Of a DNA stretch of 64,000 nucleotides, positions 26,096 to 36,028 are shown piece after piece. Position numbers and translations under genes: made by a program. Source of the stretch: Alteromonas sp047556435 (GTDB taxonomy: Bacteria > Pseudomonadota > Gammaproteobacteria > Enterobacterales > Alteromonadaceae). The stretch covers positions 2,232,001 to 2,296,000 of the forward strand of contig NZ_CP180210.1 in assembly GCF_047556435.1 (NCBI RefSeq), read 5' to 3'. The first letter of the stretch is position 1, and every line of letters begins with the position of its first letter. The notes under the pieces are model-generated. The model was not told where the DNA came from. It did not search any database and saw only the letters and a program-made list of their open reading frames with translations.

Positions 26096-28423
26096 TTATG
26101 CACCCTGGTCGTTTCGCTTCCACCACAGGAATCTAGCTAATGCAGGTAGGACAATAATGGCGCCTAACATGTTCACGACAAACATAAAGGTTAGCAGAAT
26201 GCCCATATCCATTTGGAATTTCAGTGAAGAGAATACCCAGGTACTGACGCCAATCGCCAACGTGATCCCGGTAAACAATACCGCACTCCCGCGTTCTTTC
26301 AATGCGGCGAGATATGCTTCCTGAACAGAGGCCCCCTGTTTTAGCGCAATGCTTTTCGTGGACAGGATATAAATACCATAATCCACACCAATACCCACGC
26401 CTAATGCGATTACCGGTAACGTAGACACGGTCAGTCCAATTTGCAGATAAGTCATGAGCGCCTGCGCCAGTACAGAGACAACGTAAAGCGGAATTACCAC
26501 CACCAACGTTGCACGAATTGAGCGGAAGCTGATAAGACACAGCGCAATAACGGCGCCAAATACATACATCATCATTGGCGTTTGAGCCGCCTTCACTGCT
26601 TCATTGGTCGCAGCCATTACGCCTACGGGACCAGAGGCCAGACTAAACTTCATGTCATCCGTCTCGTAATCAGTGCGATAATCTTTAACGGCGTCAACCA
26701 CACGAGAGATCGTTTCGGCTTTGTGATCTTCCATGAACAGGATGATTGGCATCACCGAGCAGTTACCGTTTAGCAGACCCGATGAGGTTGGTACACGAGA
26801 AATCGCCTGCACCAGTGTCTGCTGATTGCGTGGTAATACCTGCCACTTCACGTTCCCTTCGTTGTAACCGGCGTTGACTACCTTCGCAACCGAAGCCAGA
26901 GATACCGATGACTGCACGCCCTTAACGTTTTCCATCTTCCACTGAAAATCGTCCATGGCTTTCATCACACTGTGTGACGTACACGCCTCTGGCGTGGTCT
27001 CTACAAGTACCGATATGTAATCTACCGTGACTTCATATTTGTCGGTAATAAGAAACGTATCCTGGTTATACCGTGACGACTCATGTAACGCCGGCGCACC
27101 AGCATGCAAGTCACCAATTTTCATTTGATGAGACTGGTAATAGCCAAAAACAAATAGAATTGCCGTGACAATCAGGATCACTGTAGCCGGACCTTTCCGC
27201 GAGCATGCCGCAATGATGTTCCAGAACGCCTCAGATTTGCGCTCTTTGCCATCAAACTTGCTCACGTAATCTTCGTCGAGCTTCAGGAAGCTCATTAGCA
27301 CAGGTAACAACAACAGGTTGGTGAGGATGATAACCGCAACACCTAAACTTGCTGTAATGGCAAGCTCCCGGATGATACCGATATCAATCACCAATAGCGT
27401 CATAAAGCCTACGGTATCCGACAACAATGCAATTCCGCCAGGAACCAGCAAGTTACGGAATGCACCCATTGCGGCGCGTTTTGCACCAATCCCTTTGACA
27501 GCTTGTTTTTCCACGGCATTGATCATCTGCACGCCATGGCTTACACCTATTGCGAATACCAGAAACGGTACCAGAATCGACATAGGATCCATGCCAAAAC
27601 CAAGCGATGTCAGCAAGCCTAGCTGCCACACCACCGCGATGACGGAACATAATAATGGCAGTACCGTAAGCATGATGCTGCGACAGAAGAAGAACACCAT
27701 AATTGCGGTTATCGCGATAGCGATGGCAAAGAAGAATACGACATCTTTGGCACCATCTGCGACATCACCAATCATTTTTGCAAAACCGATGATATGAATA
27801 GAAATTTCATCATTTTCATACTGGCCTCGAAGTTGCTCTTCGAGTTCAGCAGCAAAGGCCAGCGTGTCGAGCGGTTCTCCGGTTTGCGGGTCGAGTTCCA
27901 GTAACTGCGCGGTCACCATCGCACAGGAGTAATCGCTGGATACCTGCCTGCCAACAATATTCGCTTTCTCAACATTGGCAGCCACTAAATCAAGCGCACG
28001 CTGATTAGATGAGTCAAAATCTGCGGGAATGACCGGGCCCCCGGCAAAACCGCCTTCAACAATCTCGGTGAAACGGGTGGATGGTGAAAATAGTGACACA
28101 ACTAATGAACGGTCTACGCCATTTATAAAAAACAGCTGATCGTGCACATTTTTTAGCGTGTCAAAAAAGTTTTGATTGTAAATATTGCCGTTCTTGTCGC
28201 ATACAGACACCAGAATACTATTGGCACCACCGAAGTCTTTACGATGCTCCATGTAAGTCTTCATGTATTCATGATTCAACGGAATGTTTTTTTCAAAACC
28301 CGCATCAAGACGCATCTGGGAAGCCTGATAACCGAGAAACAGCGTGGCGATTGCAAACACGGCCACGACCAGCTTTCGGTTGGAAAATACGATCTTTTCG
28401 ATAACCTGAGTGATTCTCGACAT
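26096..28423 (-). CDS. RND/MMPL superfamily transporter
   Basis: The product is 775 residues with the two-halved RND layout. One N-terminal membrane helix, a large periplasmic loop and a five-helix bundle (about 210-385) are repeated in the second half (about 420-770). VFFFAIAIAITAIMVFFF and VGIGVDYGIYILSTKSI are typical of the MMPL/patched-like branch without an adaptor protein. It is the last gene of an operon with a YCF48-like protein, a DUF1329 protein and a DUF1302 outer-membrane protein, a set that recurs in hydrocarbon- and steroid-using proteobacteria. Transport of a hydrophobic or lipid-like substrate is inferred; direction is unknown. Confidence 0.92.
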   Translation of the reverse strand: MSRITQVIEKIVFSNRKLVVAVFAIATLFLGYQASQMRLDAGFEKNIPLNHEYMKTYMEHRKDFGGANSILVSVCDKNGNIYNQNFFDTLKNVHDQLFFINGVDRSLVVSLFSPSTRFTEIVEGGFAGGPVIPADFDSSNQRALDLVAANVEKANIVGRQVSSDYSCAMVTAQLLELDPQTGEPLDTLAFAAELEEQLRGQYENDEISIHIIGFAKMIGDVADGAKDVVFFFAIAIAITAIMVFFFCRSIMLTVLPLLCSVIAVVWQLGLLTSLGFGMDPMSILVPFLVFAIGVSHGVQMINAVEKQAVKGIGAKRAAMGAFRNLLVPGGIALLSDTVGFMTLLVIDIGIIRELAITASLGVAVIILTNLLLLPVLMSFLKLDEDYVSKFDGKERKSEAFWNIIAACSRKGPATVILIVTAILFVFGYYQSHQMKIGDLHAGAPALHESSRYNQDTFLITDKYEVTVDYISVLVETTPEACTSHSVMKAMDDFQWKMENVKGVQSSVSLASVAKVVNAGYNEGNVKWQVLPRNQQTLVQAISRVPTSSGLLNGNCSVMPIILFMEDHKAETISRVVDAVKDYRTDYETDDMKFSLASGPVGVMAATNEAVKAAQTPMMMYVFGAVIALCLISFRSIRATLVVVIPLYVVSVLAQALMTYLQIGLTVSTLPVIALGVGIGVDYGIYILSTKSIALKQGASVQEAYLAALKERGSAVLFTGITLAIGVSTWVFSSLKFQMDMGILLTFMFVVNMLGAIIVLPALARFLWWKRNDQGA

Positions 28424-28430
28424 AATTCTC

Positions 28431-29465
28431 TTACTTCAAATTCATTATTTTAATGCCGTTTGCGGATACCGCGATGGTATTGCCTTTAAACTGCACTGCG
28501 TTTAACAACGCGGCTTTATCATCCACCTGGCGTGTATTAATGCCTTTGGCAGGCTCACAACGTGACGTTGATGCGTAAGGATCGTGCTCACTCACCGGTA
28601 ATGGCCTTTTTGCAGAAACCAGCATACCGTTGTTGCCCATAGCAACCACGCGCTCATCGCTTGCAACAAACACTGAGTTTAGTGTACTGGTTGAACAGGT
28701 GTTCACATATTCCCATGCATCATCACGCATCACAAACATGTTGCCCCGTAACCCTACGGCGAGGAGTGTCTCATTATCAAGTGGACGAATATCAAAAAAT
28801 GAGCCGGTGTAATCTACTTCGTAGCGCACCCATTCACGGCCGCCATTTTCACTGTAGGCCAGTAAGCCCGCTTCACCTGCTAAATAGAGTATGCCGTCCT
28901 GTGGGGTTACACGGTTGATATGTGGCAATATAGAGTTCAGTTCTTGCTGATAGAAATCAGGATCCTGTTCTTTGATATCCTCAAGATATTCGCGATCCAT
29001 GGGGGCAAGCAAACTAGCGTGACGCTCTGATTTCCAGGTGGTGCCACCATCAGTGGTTCTGTAGAAAAGTCCGTATGCACCTACCGCGATCCCTTCCTGC
29101 TCGTTAAAAAAGACAACATCAAGAAAGGGGCGCTGAAGATCAGGCTCAAAGTTCTGAATTTCCCAGGTTTTACCACGATCTGCCGAATACAGAATAACGG
29201 CATCGTGACCTACTGCCCAGACGTTATCGCCCTGAATGGTGGTTGCAGTGAGCGTAGATTGCGTTGGAACCTCAACTTGCTCGAATGTTTCACCATCCGA
29301 CGAAATAAGAATATGCCCTCGCTCCCCTACAATCACAACGTACTCACTGGCATCTACGTCCAGCAGCACTGACTCTTTGACCAGCGGCGCCATAAACGCT
29401 TGTTCAGCCATGGCGTTAACGCTTAATACTGATGCTGCAATACATGCCGCAAAGGCTTTTTTCAT
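28431..29465 (-). CDS. YCF48/BNR-repeat periplasmic protein
   Basis: The product is 344 residues with a signal peptide (MKKAFAACIAASVLSVNAMA). Repeats of the type AVGxxGxILxSxDxGxTW (VIVGERGHILISSDG, AVGHDAVILYSADRGKTWE, AVGAYGLFYRTTDGGTTW and YLAGEAGLLAYSENGGREW) form a beta-propeller of the YCF48 kind. Photosystem II assembly factors share the fold, but here the gene is tied to the RND transporter (7 nt spacing), so it probably acts as a periplasmic partner. It follows the DUF1329 gene across an internal terminator. Confidence 0.9.
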   Translation of the reverse strand: MKKAFAACIAASVLSVNAMAEQAFMAPLVKESVLLDVDASEYVVIVGERGHILISSDGETFEQVEVPTQSTLTATTIQGDNVWAVGHDAVILYSADRGKTWEIQNFEPDLQRPFLDVVFFNEQEGIAVGAYGLFYRTTDGGTTWKSERHASLLAPMDREYLEDIKEQDPDFYQQELNSILPHINRVTPQDGILYLAGEAGLLAYSENGGREWVRYEVDYTGSFFDIRPLDNETLLAVGLRGNMFVMRDDAWEYVNTCSTSTLNSVFVASDERVVAMGNNGMLVSAKRPLPVSEHDPYASTSRCEPAKGINTRQVDDKAALLNAVQFKGNTIAVSANGIKIMNLK

Positions 29466-29499
29466 ATCTCACAACTTCCTTAAAACTATGAAGTTAATA

Positions 29500-29532
29500 C
29501 AAAAACGGTTGGCATTGCCAACCGTTTTCTTA
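29500..29532 (-). terminator. Internal terminator or attenuator between DUF1329 and YCF48 genes
   Basis: aaaacggttgg (29502-29512) and ccaaccgtttt (29518-29528) form an 11-bp stem with a five-base loop, with a U-run on the minus strand. It sits inside the four-gene operon and would lower transcription of the YCF48 and RND genes relative to the outer-membrane genes. Confidence 0.85.
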
Positions 29533-29544
29533 CTCTCAGGCAAA

Positions 29545-30912
29545 TTAACGCATACCTTCTCGTCTTAATGCCTGTGGGGTAAACTCGCGGTCCTGAGGAC
29601 GGATGGTGAAGTCATACATGCCTTCTTCGTTGTCCAGACCAATCGCCAGATAGCGACGAGAGTTCAGGTCGTGATATACGTCAAGCGTAGACCATTGTGT
29701 AGGAACTTCGTAGTAGTTTATACCGTATGCTACGCCAACCCGATACAGCTCACCGCGGTTGTCGTACATATCAGCTACCTGGATCTGCCAGCTGTCTTCG
29801 TCAATAAAGAATACACGTTTCTGGTAAACGTGACGGAAACCTTCTTTCAACGTGGCTTCAACAACCCAAACGCGGTGCTTCTCCCAACGCGTCAGATCAG
29901 GGTTAATATGATTTGGTTGAAGAATGTCAGAATAACTTACGTTATCACTATGCAATGCGTAGTTGTTGTAAGCAATGAACATTTCTTTTTTGCCTTTCAG
30001 CTCCCAGTTGTAGCGGTTAGGCGAGCCGTTAAACATATCGAAATCATCCGTGGTACGCAGGCCATCAGCGGCAGTTCCCGGAGTATCATAAGCAATGTTT
30101 GGCGCAAGACGCACACGACGCTGACCGGTATTGTATGTCCATGCCTTACGCGGCTCTTTAATCTGGTCAACCGTTTCATGTACCAGCAGTGCAGTACCGG
30201 CAAGACGTGCAGGCTCGGTAACTTTTTGCTTGAACATGAACAGAATATTGTCTTCAACCAACTGCTCTGGCGTTACACCTTCTTTCGCATACTGGATAAG
30301 AAGCTGTTCATCAAAACCAATGACGTTATAGTCACCAGAGGATGTTACCGCTGCCTGTCCACCATTACGCTGCACCGCTTCACCGCGATAGCGAAGAATG
30401 TGATTCCAGATAGCTTCCAAACCATTTTGCGGAATTGGGAATGGGATACCTACTGCAGCACCTTTAATGCCGTTACCACCGTCAAGCAATTCGGCACGAG
30501 TCGCGTTGGCTCTCGTTGCCTCATAAATGTCCTGAGGGTTAGAAGCAGAACGGCGGGTTTCATATACCGGCATACGGAACGTTTCCGGATACGCTTCGAA
30601 TAGCTTTTTCTGCCCTTCAGACAGCATGTCAGCATATTCTTTATAGTTCTGTGCGGTTATTTCAAACAGTACTTTATCATTTGGATACGGGTCAGGGTGG
30701 TGATCGCCCACTGAGTACCCTGAAGGTGCCTCGGTGATACCACCAGTCCATGCAGGAATACTACCGTCTGCGTTTCCCGCCTTTTCGGCACCCAGCGGTG
30801 TCAGTTCGTTTCCAAGTTTATTCGCCTCATCTTCTGAGACCTTCGCCATAACACTGGCACCGGATAGTGCCAGTGACAATGCGGCTGCGATAATTCCTAC
30901 TTTTCTAATCAT
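29545..30912 (-). CDS. DUF1329 family exported protein
   Basis: The product is 455 residues from the ATG at 30912, which begins the signal peptide MIRKVGIIAAALSLALSGAS with cleavage near VMA. The frame upstream of that ATG lacks signal character. The body has DUF1329 marks such as LTPLGAEKAGNADGSIPAWTGG and WQIQVADMYDNRGELYRV. The fold is related to outer-membrane lipoprotein carriers of the LolA/LolB type, consistent with ferrying a hydrophobic molecule across the periplasm (inference). It starts 13 nt after the DUF1302 gene, its constant companion. Confidence 0.92.
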   Translation of the reverse strand: MIRKVGIIAAALSLALSGASVMAKVSEDEANKLGNELTPLGAEKAGNADGSIPAWTGGITEAPSGYSVGDHHPDPYPNDKVLFEITAQNYKEYADMLSEGQKKLFEAYPETFRMPVYETRRSASNPQDIYEATRANATRAELLDGGNGIKGAAVGIPFPIPQNGLEAIWNHILRYRGEAVQRNGGQAAVTSSGDYNVIGFDEQLLIQYAKEGVTPEQLVEDNILFMFKQKVTEPARLAGTALLVHETVDQIKEPRKAWTYNTGQRRVRLAPNIAYDTPGTAADGLRTTDDFDMFNGSPNRYNWELKGKKEMFIAYNNYALHSDNVSYSDILQPNHINPDLTRWEKHRVWVVEATLKEGFRHVYQKRVFFIDEDSWQIQVADMYDNRGELYRVGVAYGINYYEVPTQWSTLDVYHDLNSRRYLAIGLDNEEGMYDFTIRPQDREFTPQALRREGMR

Positions 30913-30925
30913 AAACACCACTCTA

Positions 30926-32989
30926 TTAGATTGAATACTTGATATTGAATGATACGAAGTCACGGTCTGCAAGCGCATTTGTTGTGCCGATACCACCCCA
31001 GAACGCGCTATAAGACGCTGTTGCGGACCACTTGCTTAAGTAGTCAAAGGTAAAGGCAATGCTTGCCGATTTCGTATCTTCAGTGAACAGGAACAACGGA
31101 TCAGGTGTTGTACCACTTACATCGTGCGAGAAGGTTGCTCTCGTACGCAAGTTAATACCAGAATAGATATTGTTGAAATCTGCGACTGCCAATACACGAT
31201 ATCCCCACGCATCATCGGTGGCAAACGGGTTGGTTTCAGGGCCATCAGATAATCCAACATGTAATCCCGGACGAGGATTCCCGTCAGCTGTGGGTTCCAG
31301 TGAAGGTGTACGTGATGTGCCTGGTGCATTCAGTCGGATAACGTCAGGATCCGGGAAATCAACGATGTTTACGTAACCCGCTTCACCCAGCAGGATGAAG
31401 TTATCTGAACCGAACGCCGGACCAAATACATGGGATGCGGTGAACTGTGCCTGCCAGGTATCTGAGAACAAATACCCTTCTGCTGTCTCACCAGGACCAA
31501 CTGCACGACCAATGTTGTTAAGCTGTGAAATACCTTCCAGATCAGGACGTAAACCAGCATTCGCCAGCTGTTCCGGCATACCCATATACAGCAATTCTAC
31601 GTCGTCAATTTGTAATGGCTCATCCACACGGTAAGCAAACTCACCTGATACGGCCGTTGTTCCAACGTTTGTATTGAAGCTGAAGCCATAAAGCTTGATA
31701 TCTTCAGGGTAATAAAACTTGGCTTCAGTAAATGCGCCTAACTGCGTGATGTTATTTTTTGTCACTTCGTTTTGCGCAATGAAAGCCAAGTCCTGACCAA
31801 TTCCCTGCGGAGTAAAATCAGACGTTTGGCCAGAAATCAGAGGACGCTGACTGTGATAATTAATATGGTAGAAGCTGAGCTCAGACTGATTCAGCATTTC
31901 CGCAAACCACGTCAGGCGAATACCATACTGCCCCTGATCATCCGCATCTACATGCGCATCATCCGAGTAGCCTCGAATAGCAACTTTTGTTGGGTACGCC
32001 AGATAGGCCTGAGAAATCTGTGAACTGTCGGCACCGGCTCTCAGCGCGTCGCCAAGACCATTCAGTGATGCTAACAAGTGGTCCAGATCAATATCCGGGT
32101 TACCGGAGAAGCCTAGTTGTACGTTATTTGACTGACCACCCTCGCCCGCGAAATCGTTTGTGGCAAAGTAGCTTCCACCTACTGGCAACCAGCTGCGCTC
32201 CCACTCATATTGATAATAACCAGAAATACTGACAGTGTCGGTAAGACCCAAAGAGGCGAATACCATTCCTACCGGAATAAAGACTTCTTTTAATTCTGCA
32301 CCCGGTGCACGGGCACGGGTAACATCAACCGGGTTCGTGGTATTGATACCGTGTTGAATAAAGGTACTTTCACCCCAGCTGATTACCTGCTGACCTACGC
32401 GAACAGTCAGAGGCTTATTACCAATCCACCAGTCACCGTAGAAAAATGCGTCAAGCAGACGTACGTCCTGGCAAAGTAAATCTTTTGCTTCTGGGTCTGA
32501 ACAAAGGTCATAACGCTGCCCGGTAATAGGGTTTGCGTAATCGCGCTCATTGTTCATTTGCTCGAAGTCATAAAACCAGAAGCCACGCGCGAAGAATCCG
32601 TAGTCACCGAAGTTAATATCTAACTCATGGTTACCCGATATTTGCGTAGAGAATGGGTCACCCGGATCGTGCGCCAGGTTGCCCAAGTCACCGTTGGTAG
32701 AGTAGCCACCATCGGAGAGTGCCCATACATCAGCGCTGGGATAAATGACATTGGTAGCAGCGTTGTAACCTGTCCAGTCAAACTGGAAATGGTTACTGTT
32801 ACCGATCAGATCGAAATCCCTGTCTTCAGTTCGAATACTTGTCGCTAAGGTGATGTTTGAGTCAAGTGTGACGCTGACATCTCCAAAGTCCCAGCTGGCA
32901 GCGGATGCTGGCAGTGAAGCTGCACCGAATAAGGCAATAATTCCAGCAGCGATAGGCGACTTTTTAAACGCGCGAGGCCTGTTTGTCAT
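30926..32989 (-). CDS. DUF1302 family outer-membrane protein
   Basis: The product is 687 residues with a signal peptide (about 1-30, ending ASLPASA). The mature part is rich in alternating beta-strand segments and aromatic residues and ends in NIKYSI, as expected for an outer-membrane beta-barrel. Conserved DUF1302 segments include LTVRVGQQVISWGESTFIQ and NPVDVTRARAPGAELKEVF. It is first in the operon and is probably the outer-membrane pore or receptor of the DUF1329/YCF48/RND system. Confidence 0.9.
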   Translation of the reverse strand: MTNRPRAFKKSPIAAGIIALFGAASLPASAASWDFGDVSVTLDSNITLATSIRTEDRDFDLIGNSNHFQFDWTGYNAATNVIYPSADVWALSDGGYSTNGDLGNLAHDPGDPFSTQISGNHELDINFGDYGFFARGFWFYDFEQMNNERDYANPITGQRYDLCSDPEAKDLLCQDVRLLDAFFYGDWWIGNKPLTVRVGQQVISWGESTFIQHGINTTNPVDVTRARAPGAELKEVFIPVGMVFASLGLTDTVSISGYYQYEWERSWLPVGGSYFATNDFAGEGGQSNNVQLGFSGNPDIDLDHLLASLNGLGDALRAGADSSQISQAYLAYPTKVAIRGYSDDAHVDADDQGQYGIRLTWFAEMLNQSELSFYHINYHSQRPLISGQTSDFTPQGIGQDLAFIAQNEVTKNNITQLGAFTEAKFYYPEDIKLYGFSFNTNVGTTAVSGEFAYRVDEPLQIDDVELLYMGMPEQLANAGLRPDLEGISQLNNIGRAVGPGETAEGYLFSDTWQAQFTASHVFGPAFGSDNFILLGEAGYVNIVDFPDPDVIRLNAPGTSRTPSLEPTADGNPRPGLHVGLSDGPETNPFATDDAWGYRVLAVADFNNIYSGINLRTRATFSHDVSGTTPDPLFLFTEDTKSASIAFTFDYLSKWSATASYSAFWGGIGTTNALADRDFVSFNIKYSI

Positions 32990-33053
32990 AATTTTTATTC
33001 TCCCAAGTCAGCGCAATGGTTGCGCAGACATAAAGACCAACCATATTGATTAA

Positions 33054-33074
33054 CAAAATGATTACATCATTTTG
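33054..33074. promoter_or_regulatory. Palindrome in the promoter region of the DUF1302 operon
   Basis: caaaatga (33054-33061) and tcattttg (33067-33074) are perfect inverted repeats around ttaca. They lie about 65 bp upstream of the DUF1302 start, where an operator is expected. The regulator is unknown. Confidence 0.5.
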
Positions 33075-33180
33075 TCGGGATCGCAAGAACTAATCGTACC
33101 AGTTAACAATTAAAAGAAAATCTTTTCTTTCATAGAGTTAATCATACAATTTGCAACATGAATAAAATTTGAACAGGAGA

Positions 33181-33423
33181 TTAACGGATACGCTCAAAGG
33201 ATTTAATTTTATTTTTTTGATCTACCACCATACGAAAACTGCCCTTAACACCATCAGAGCCAACGAAATGGCGGAGTCTTGAGGTAGGAACCTGAACGCG
33301 CAAACCGTTATCTGCGGTGAGCACAACCGCAGGCGTGTTGTTTTGGTACAGTGCCTCACACATCCGGTAAGGCACTGAAATGTTAAAATGATAGACCGTA
33401 TCAGTCGGCGTTATGTTTGTCAT
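33181..33423 (-). CDS. DUF2835 family protein
   Basis: The product is 80 residues and starts inside the last codons of pepN (23-nt overlap), so it is translated with it. VYHFNISVPYRMCEALY and GLRVQVPTSRLRHFVGSDGVKG are the DUF2835 pattern, a small PilZ-like beta protein of unknown role that is widespread in Alteromonadales and Vibrio. Confidence 0.88.
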   Translation of the reverse strand: MTNITPTDTVYHFNISVPYRMCEALYQNNTPAVVLTADNGLRVQVPTSRLRHFVGSDGVKGSFRMVVDQKNKIKSFERIR

Positions 33424-36007
33424 AAGCGAGACTTTTACTCACCTTCTCAAACAGATCCCTGCTAAGGCCCTTATGATTTAACAAGCGGGATAATTGCTGC
33501 TTCATCTGAACCTGGTGGCTGCTGGCAAACTGTTGCCACTGAGTGAGCGGTGTCACAATGCGCGCCGCTACCTGCGGATTAGTTTTATCAAGCGCTAACA
33601 GGTAGTCGGTAACGAACTTGTAACCGCTACCATCAGCAGCATGAAAACCGGTGCTGTTATAAAAGGCAAAGCTACCGATCAGCGCTCTCACCCGGTTCGG
33701 ATTTCCCATACTGAACTGGGGGTGCTCCTTCAACATGCTGATATGGGCCAGAATATCTTCTCTGGGCTGAGTTGCATGTAGCGCAAACCATTTGTCCAAA
33801 ACCAGTGGATCATGCTTCCAGGTATTTTCAAACGCCTCCATCAGTGATGAAAACTGTTTTGCATTTCCATACTGCGCCGCTTTCAGAGCACCGAGCGTGT
33901 CTGTCATGTTATCTGCCTGATGAAAATGCACGTCGCACAACGCGTCATGCTTTTCTACTCTGGCAAGATGTGAGAGAACGACATTCTTGCAACGACGAGC
34001 ATTCACTGCCTGCTGATCATAACGATAATCGCCAGTCGCTGTGCTCTCTAGTAAGGCCAGCAGTGGCGATGACAATTTATTGGCAAAATCCTGACAGAAA
34101 GCTTCACGGGCTGAAACCAGGGACGCAACTTCAATATCGGTACGTGTTTGACAAAGCGTCTCAAAACTGGGGATGACGAGGCACTCACCCAGTAACTCAT
34201 TGTTGTCCTTCTCAGCTTCTATTACCTGATGCAAGCCCTGCCAGATTGCTTCGCTCACGAATTCAGCTTTTCCTTCCTGATATTGCGAAATACACCAGTC
34301 ATATAACTGTTGCAGCGCATCCCAACGATTAAAGTCGTCATTTGCAAAGCGGAAAATGGTTAGGTAATCGTCTGGAGAAAGCGAATTATGAACTTTTGCC
34401 GGCGCAGAAAAATTACCCAGTAGCGCGGGGGTGAGTGAGGATGCTGATGATTTTACAGTGAACTGAATACTTTCCCTCTCCAGCACCAACATATTATTCT
34501 GAATAATACCTTCCTCGTCAGTATAATGATTTCCTTCGCTATCAAGTATCTCAATGCCAACCGGGATGACCAATGGTGACTTATCCTTCTGATCGGCAGT
34601 TGGCGGCGTATGCTGGCTTAATGTAAAAGTATGCGTGTGCGTATTCTTATCGAAATCTGAATGAATGCTCAGTACAGGCGTACCTGACTGACTATACCAG
34701 CGTGAAAATTGAGTAAGATCGCGGTCGGTAGCGAATTGCATGGCATCAACAAAATCATCGCAGGTCACCGCCTGACCATCATGGCGACGGAAATATTCAT
34801 CCATGCCTTTGCGAAAGCCGTCAGCTCCCAGCAGCGTATGGAACATGCGAATAACTTCAGCGCCTTTATCGTAGACGGTGACGGTGTAGAAGTTATTCAT
34901 CTCCATCACTTCATCCGGACGAATGGGATGGCTCATCGCACTGGCATCTTCTGCGAACTGATGTTCACGCATCACCCGGACGTGCTTAATCCGGTTGCTC
35001 AATTCAGATGTCATATCAGCACTAAACTGCTGGTCGCGGAACACCGTCAGGCCCTCTTTCAGGCTAAGCTGAAACCAGTCCCGGCAGGTAACCCGATTGC
35101 CCGTCCAGTTGTGAAAATACTCGTGGGCAATGACAGACTCGACATTGAAAAAGTCATCATCCGTTGCTGTCTGCTGGTCAGCAAGAACAAATTTGCTGTT
35201 AAAAATATTCAGCCCTTTGTTCTCCATTGCACCCATATTGAAAAAATCTACGGCAACTATCATGTAGACATCGAGATCATATTCCAGGCCGAAGGTGTCC
35301 TCGTCCCACTTCATCGCACGTTTCAGCGACTCCAGGGCGAAGTGTCCACGATCCCGCTTTCCTTTATCTACATAGAGTTCCAATGCGACAGTTCTGCCAC
35401 TTGATGTCGTGTAGGTGTCAGTCAGTTGGTCAAAATCCCCGGCAACGACCGCAAACAAATAGCTGGGTTTAGGAAAGGGATCTTCCCAGGTGACCCAATG
35501 TGTGCCATCGCCATTATCTCCCTGCTCAATTAAGTTGCCGTTCGCCAGCATGGTAGGCAATGTTGATTTGTCACCGTGAAGGGTAACCCGATAAGTGGCA
35601 AGTACATCTGGCCTGTCGAGAAAATACGTAATACGTCTGAACCCTTCGGCCTCACACTGAGTACAGTACACGCCGTTTGAGCGATACAGCCCTTCCAGTG
35701 CCTGATTATTATCAGGATCGATTTCGGTTTCGATATGCAGTTTAAAGTTATCGGGCACAGACTCTAGTGTCAGTGAGTTCTCTTCGATGACAGGAGATGG
35801 AACGACTCTTCCGTCTATTGCGACTGAAATAAGATTAAGCTTTTCACCATCCAGTACTAATGGCGCCTTCTTATCACCTTTTCTTACAACAGTTAAATCG
35901 CTGACTACCCGTGTTTTGGTCGGGTGAAGGTATATAGATAACGATACCGAGGAAATTGTGAAGTCGGGTGGAAGGTAATCCGCCCGACGTTTAACGTGAA
36001 CTGACAT
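33401..36007 (-). CDS. pepN: Aminopeptidase N
   Basis: The product is 868 residues, close to E. coli PepN (870). The exopeptidase motif GAMEN and the zinc site VIAHEYFHNWTGNRVTCRDW (HExxH with a distal Glu in LKEG) are intact. It removes N-terminal residues from peptides in the cytoplasm. It lies after the NhaC gene and is coupled to DUF2835. Confidence 0.97.
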   Translation of the reverse strand: MSVHVKRRADYLPPDFTISSVSLSIYLHPTKTRVVSDLTVVRKGDKKAPLVLDGEKLNLISVAIDGRVVPSPVIEENSLTLESVPDNFKLHIETEIDPDNNQALEGLYRSNGVYCTQCEAEGFRRITYFLDRPDVLATYRVTLHGDKSTLPTMLANGNLIEQGDNGDGTHWVTWEDPFPKPSYLFAVVAGDFDQLTDTYTTSSGRTVALELYVDKGKRDRGHFALESLKRAMKWDEDTFGLEYDLDVYMIVAVDFFNMGAMENKGLNIFNSKFVLADQQTATDDDFFNVESVIAHEYFHNWTGNRVTCRDWFQLSLKEGLTVFRDQQFSADMTSELSNRIKHVRVMREHQFAEDASAMSHPIRPDEVMEMNNFYTVTVYDKGAEVIRMFHTLLGADGFRKGMDEYFRRHDGQAVTCDDFVDAMQFATDRDLTQFSRWYSQSGTPVLSIHSDFDKNTHTHTFTLSQHTPPTADQKDKSPLVIPVGIEILDSEGNHYTDEEGIIQNNMLVLERESIQFTVKSSASSLTPALLGNFSAPAKVHNSLSPDDYLTIFRFANDDFNRWDALQQLYDWCISQYQEGKAEFVSEAIWQGLHQVIEAEKDNNELLGECLVIPSFETLCQTRTDIEVASLVSAREAFCQDFANKLSSPLLALLESTATGDYRYDQQAVNARRCKNVVLSHLARVEKHDALCDVHFHQADNMTDTLGALKAAQYGNAKQFSSLMEAFENTWKHDPLVLDKWFALHATQPREDILAHISMLKEHPQFSMGNPNRVRALIGSFAFYNSTGFHAADGSGYKFVTDYLLALDKTNPQVAARIVTPLTQWQQFASSHQVQMKQQLSRLLNHKGLSRDLFEKVSKSLAYDKHNAD

Positions 36008-36028
36008 AGTTGCTCCTGTAAAAGAAAA

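Noticed and set aside
29671..30603. 310-codon plus-strand ORF
   Set aside because: Antisense shadow of the DUF1329 gene; composition is not protein-like.
34709..35404. 231-codon plus-strand ORF
   Set aside because: Antisense to the catalytic core of pepN.
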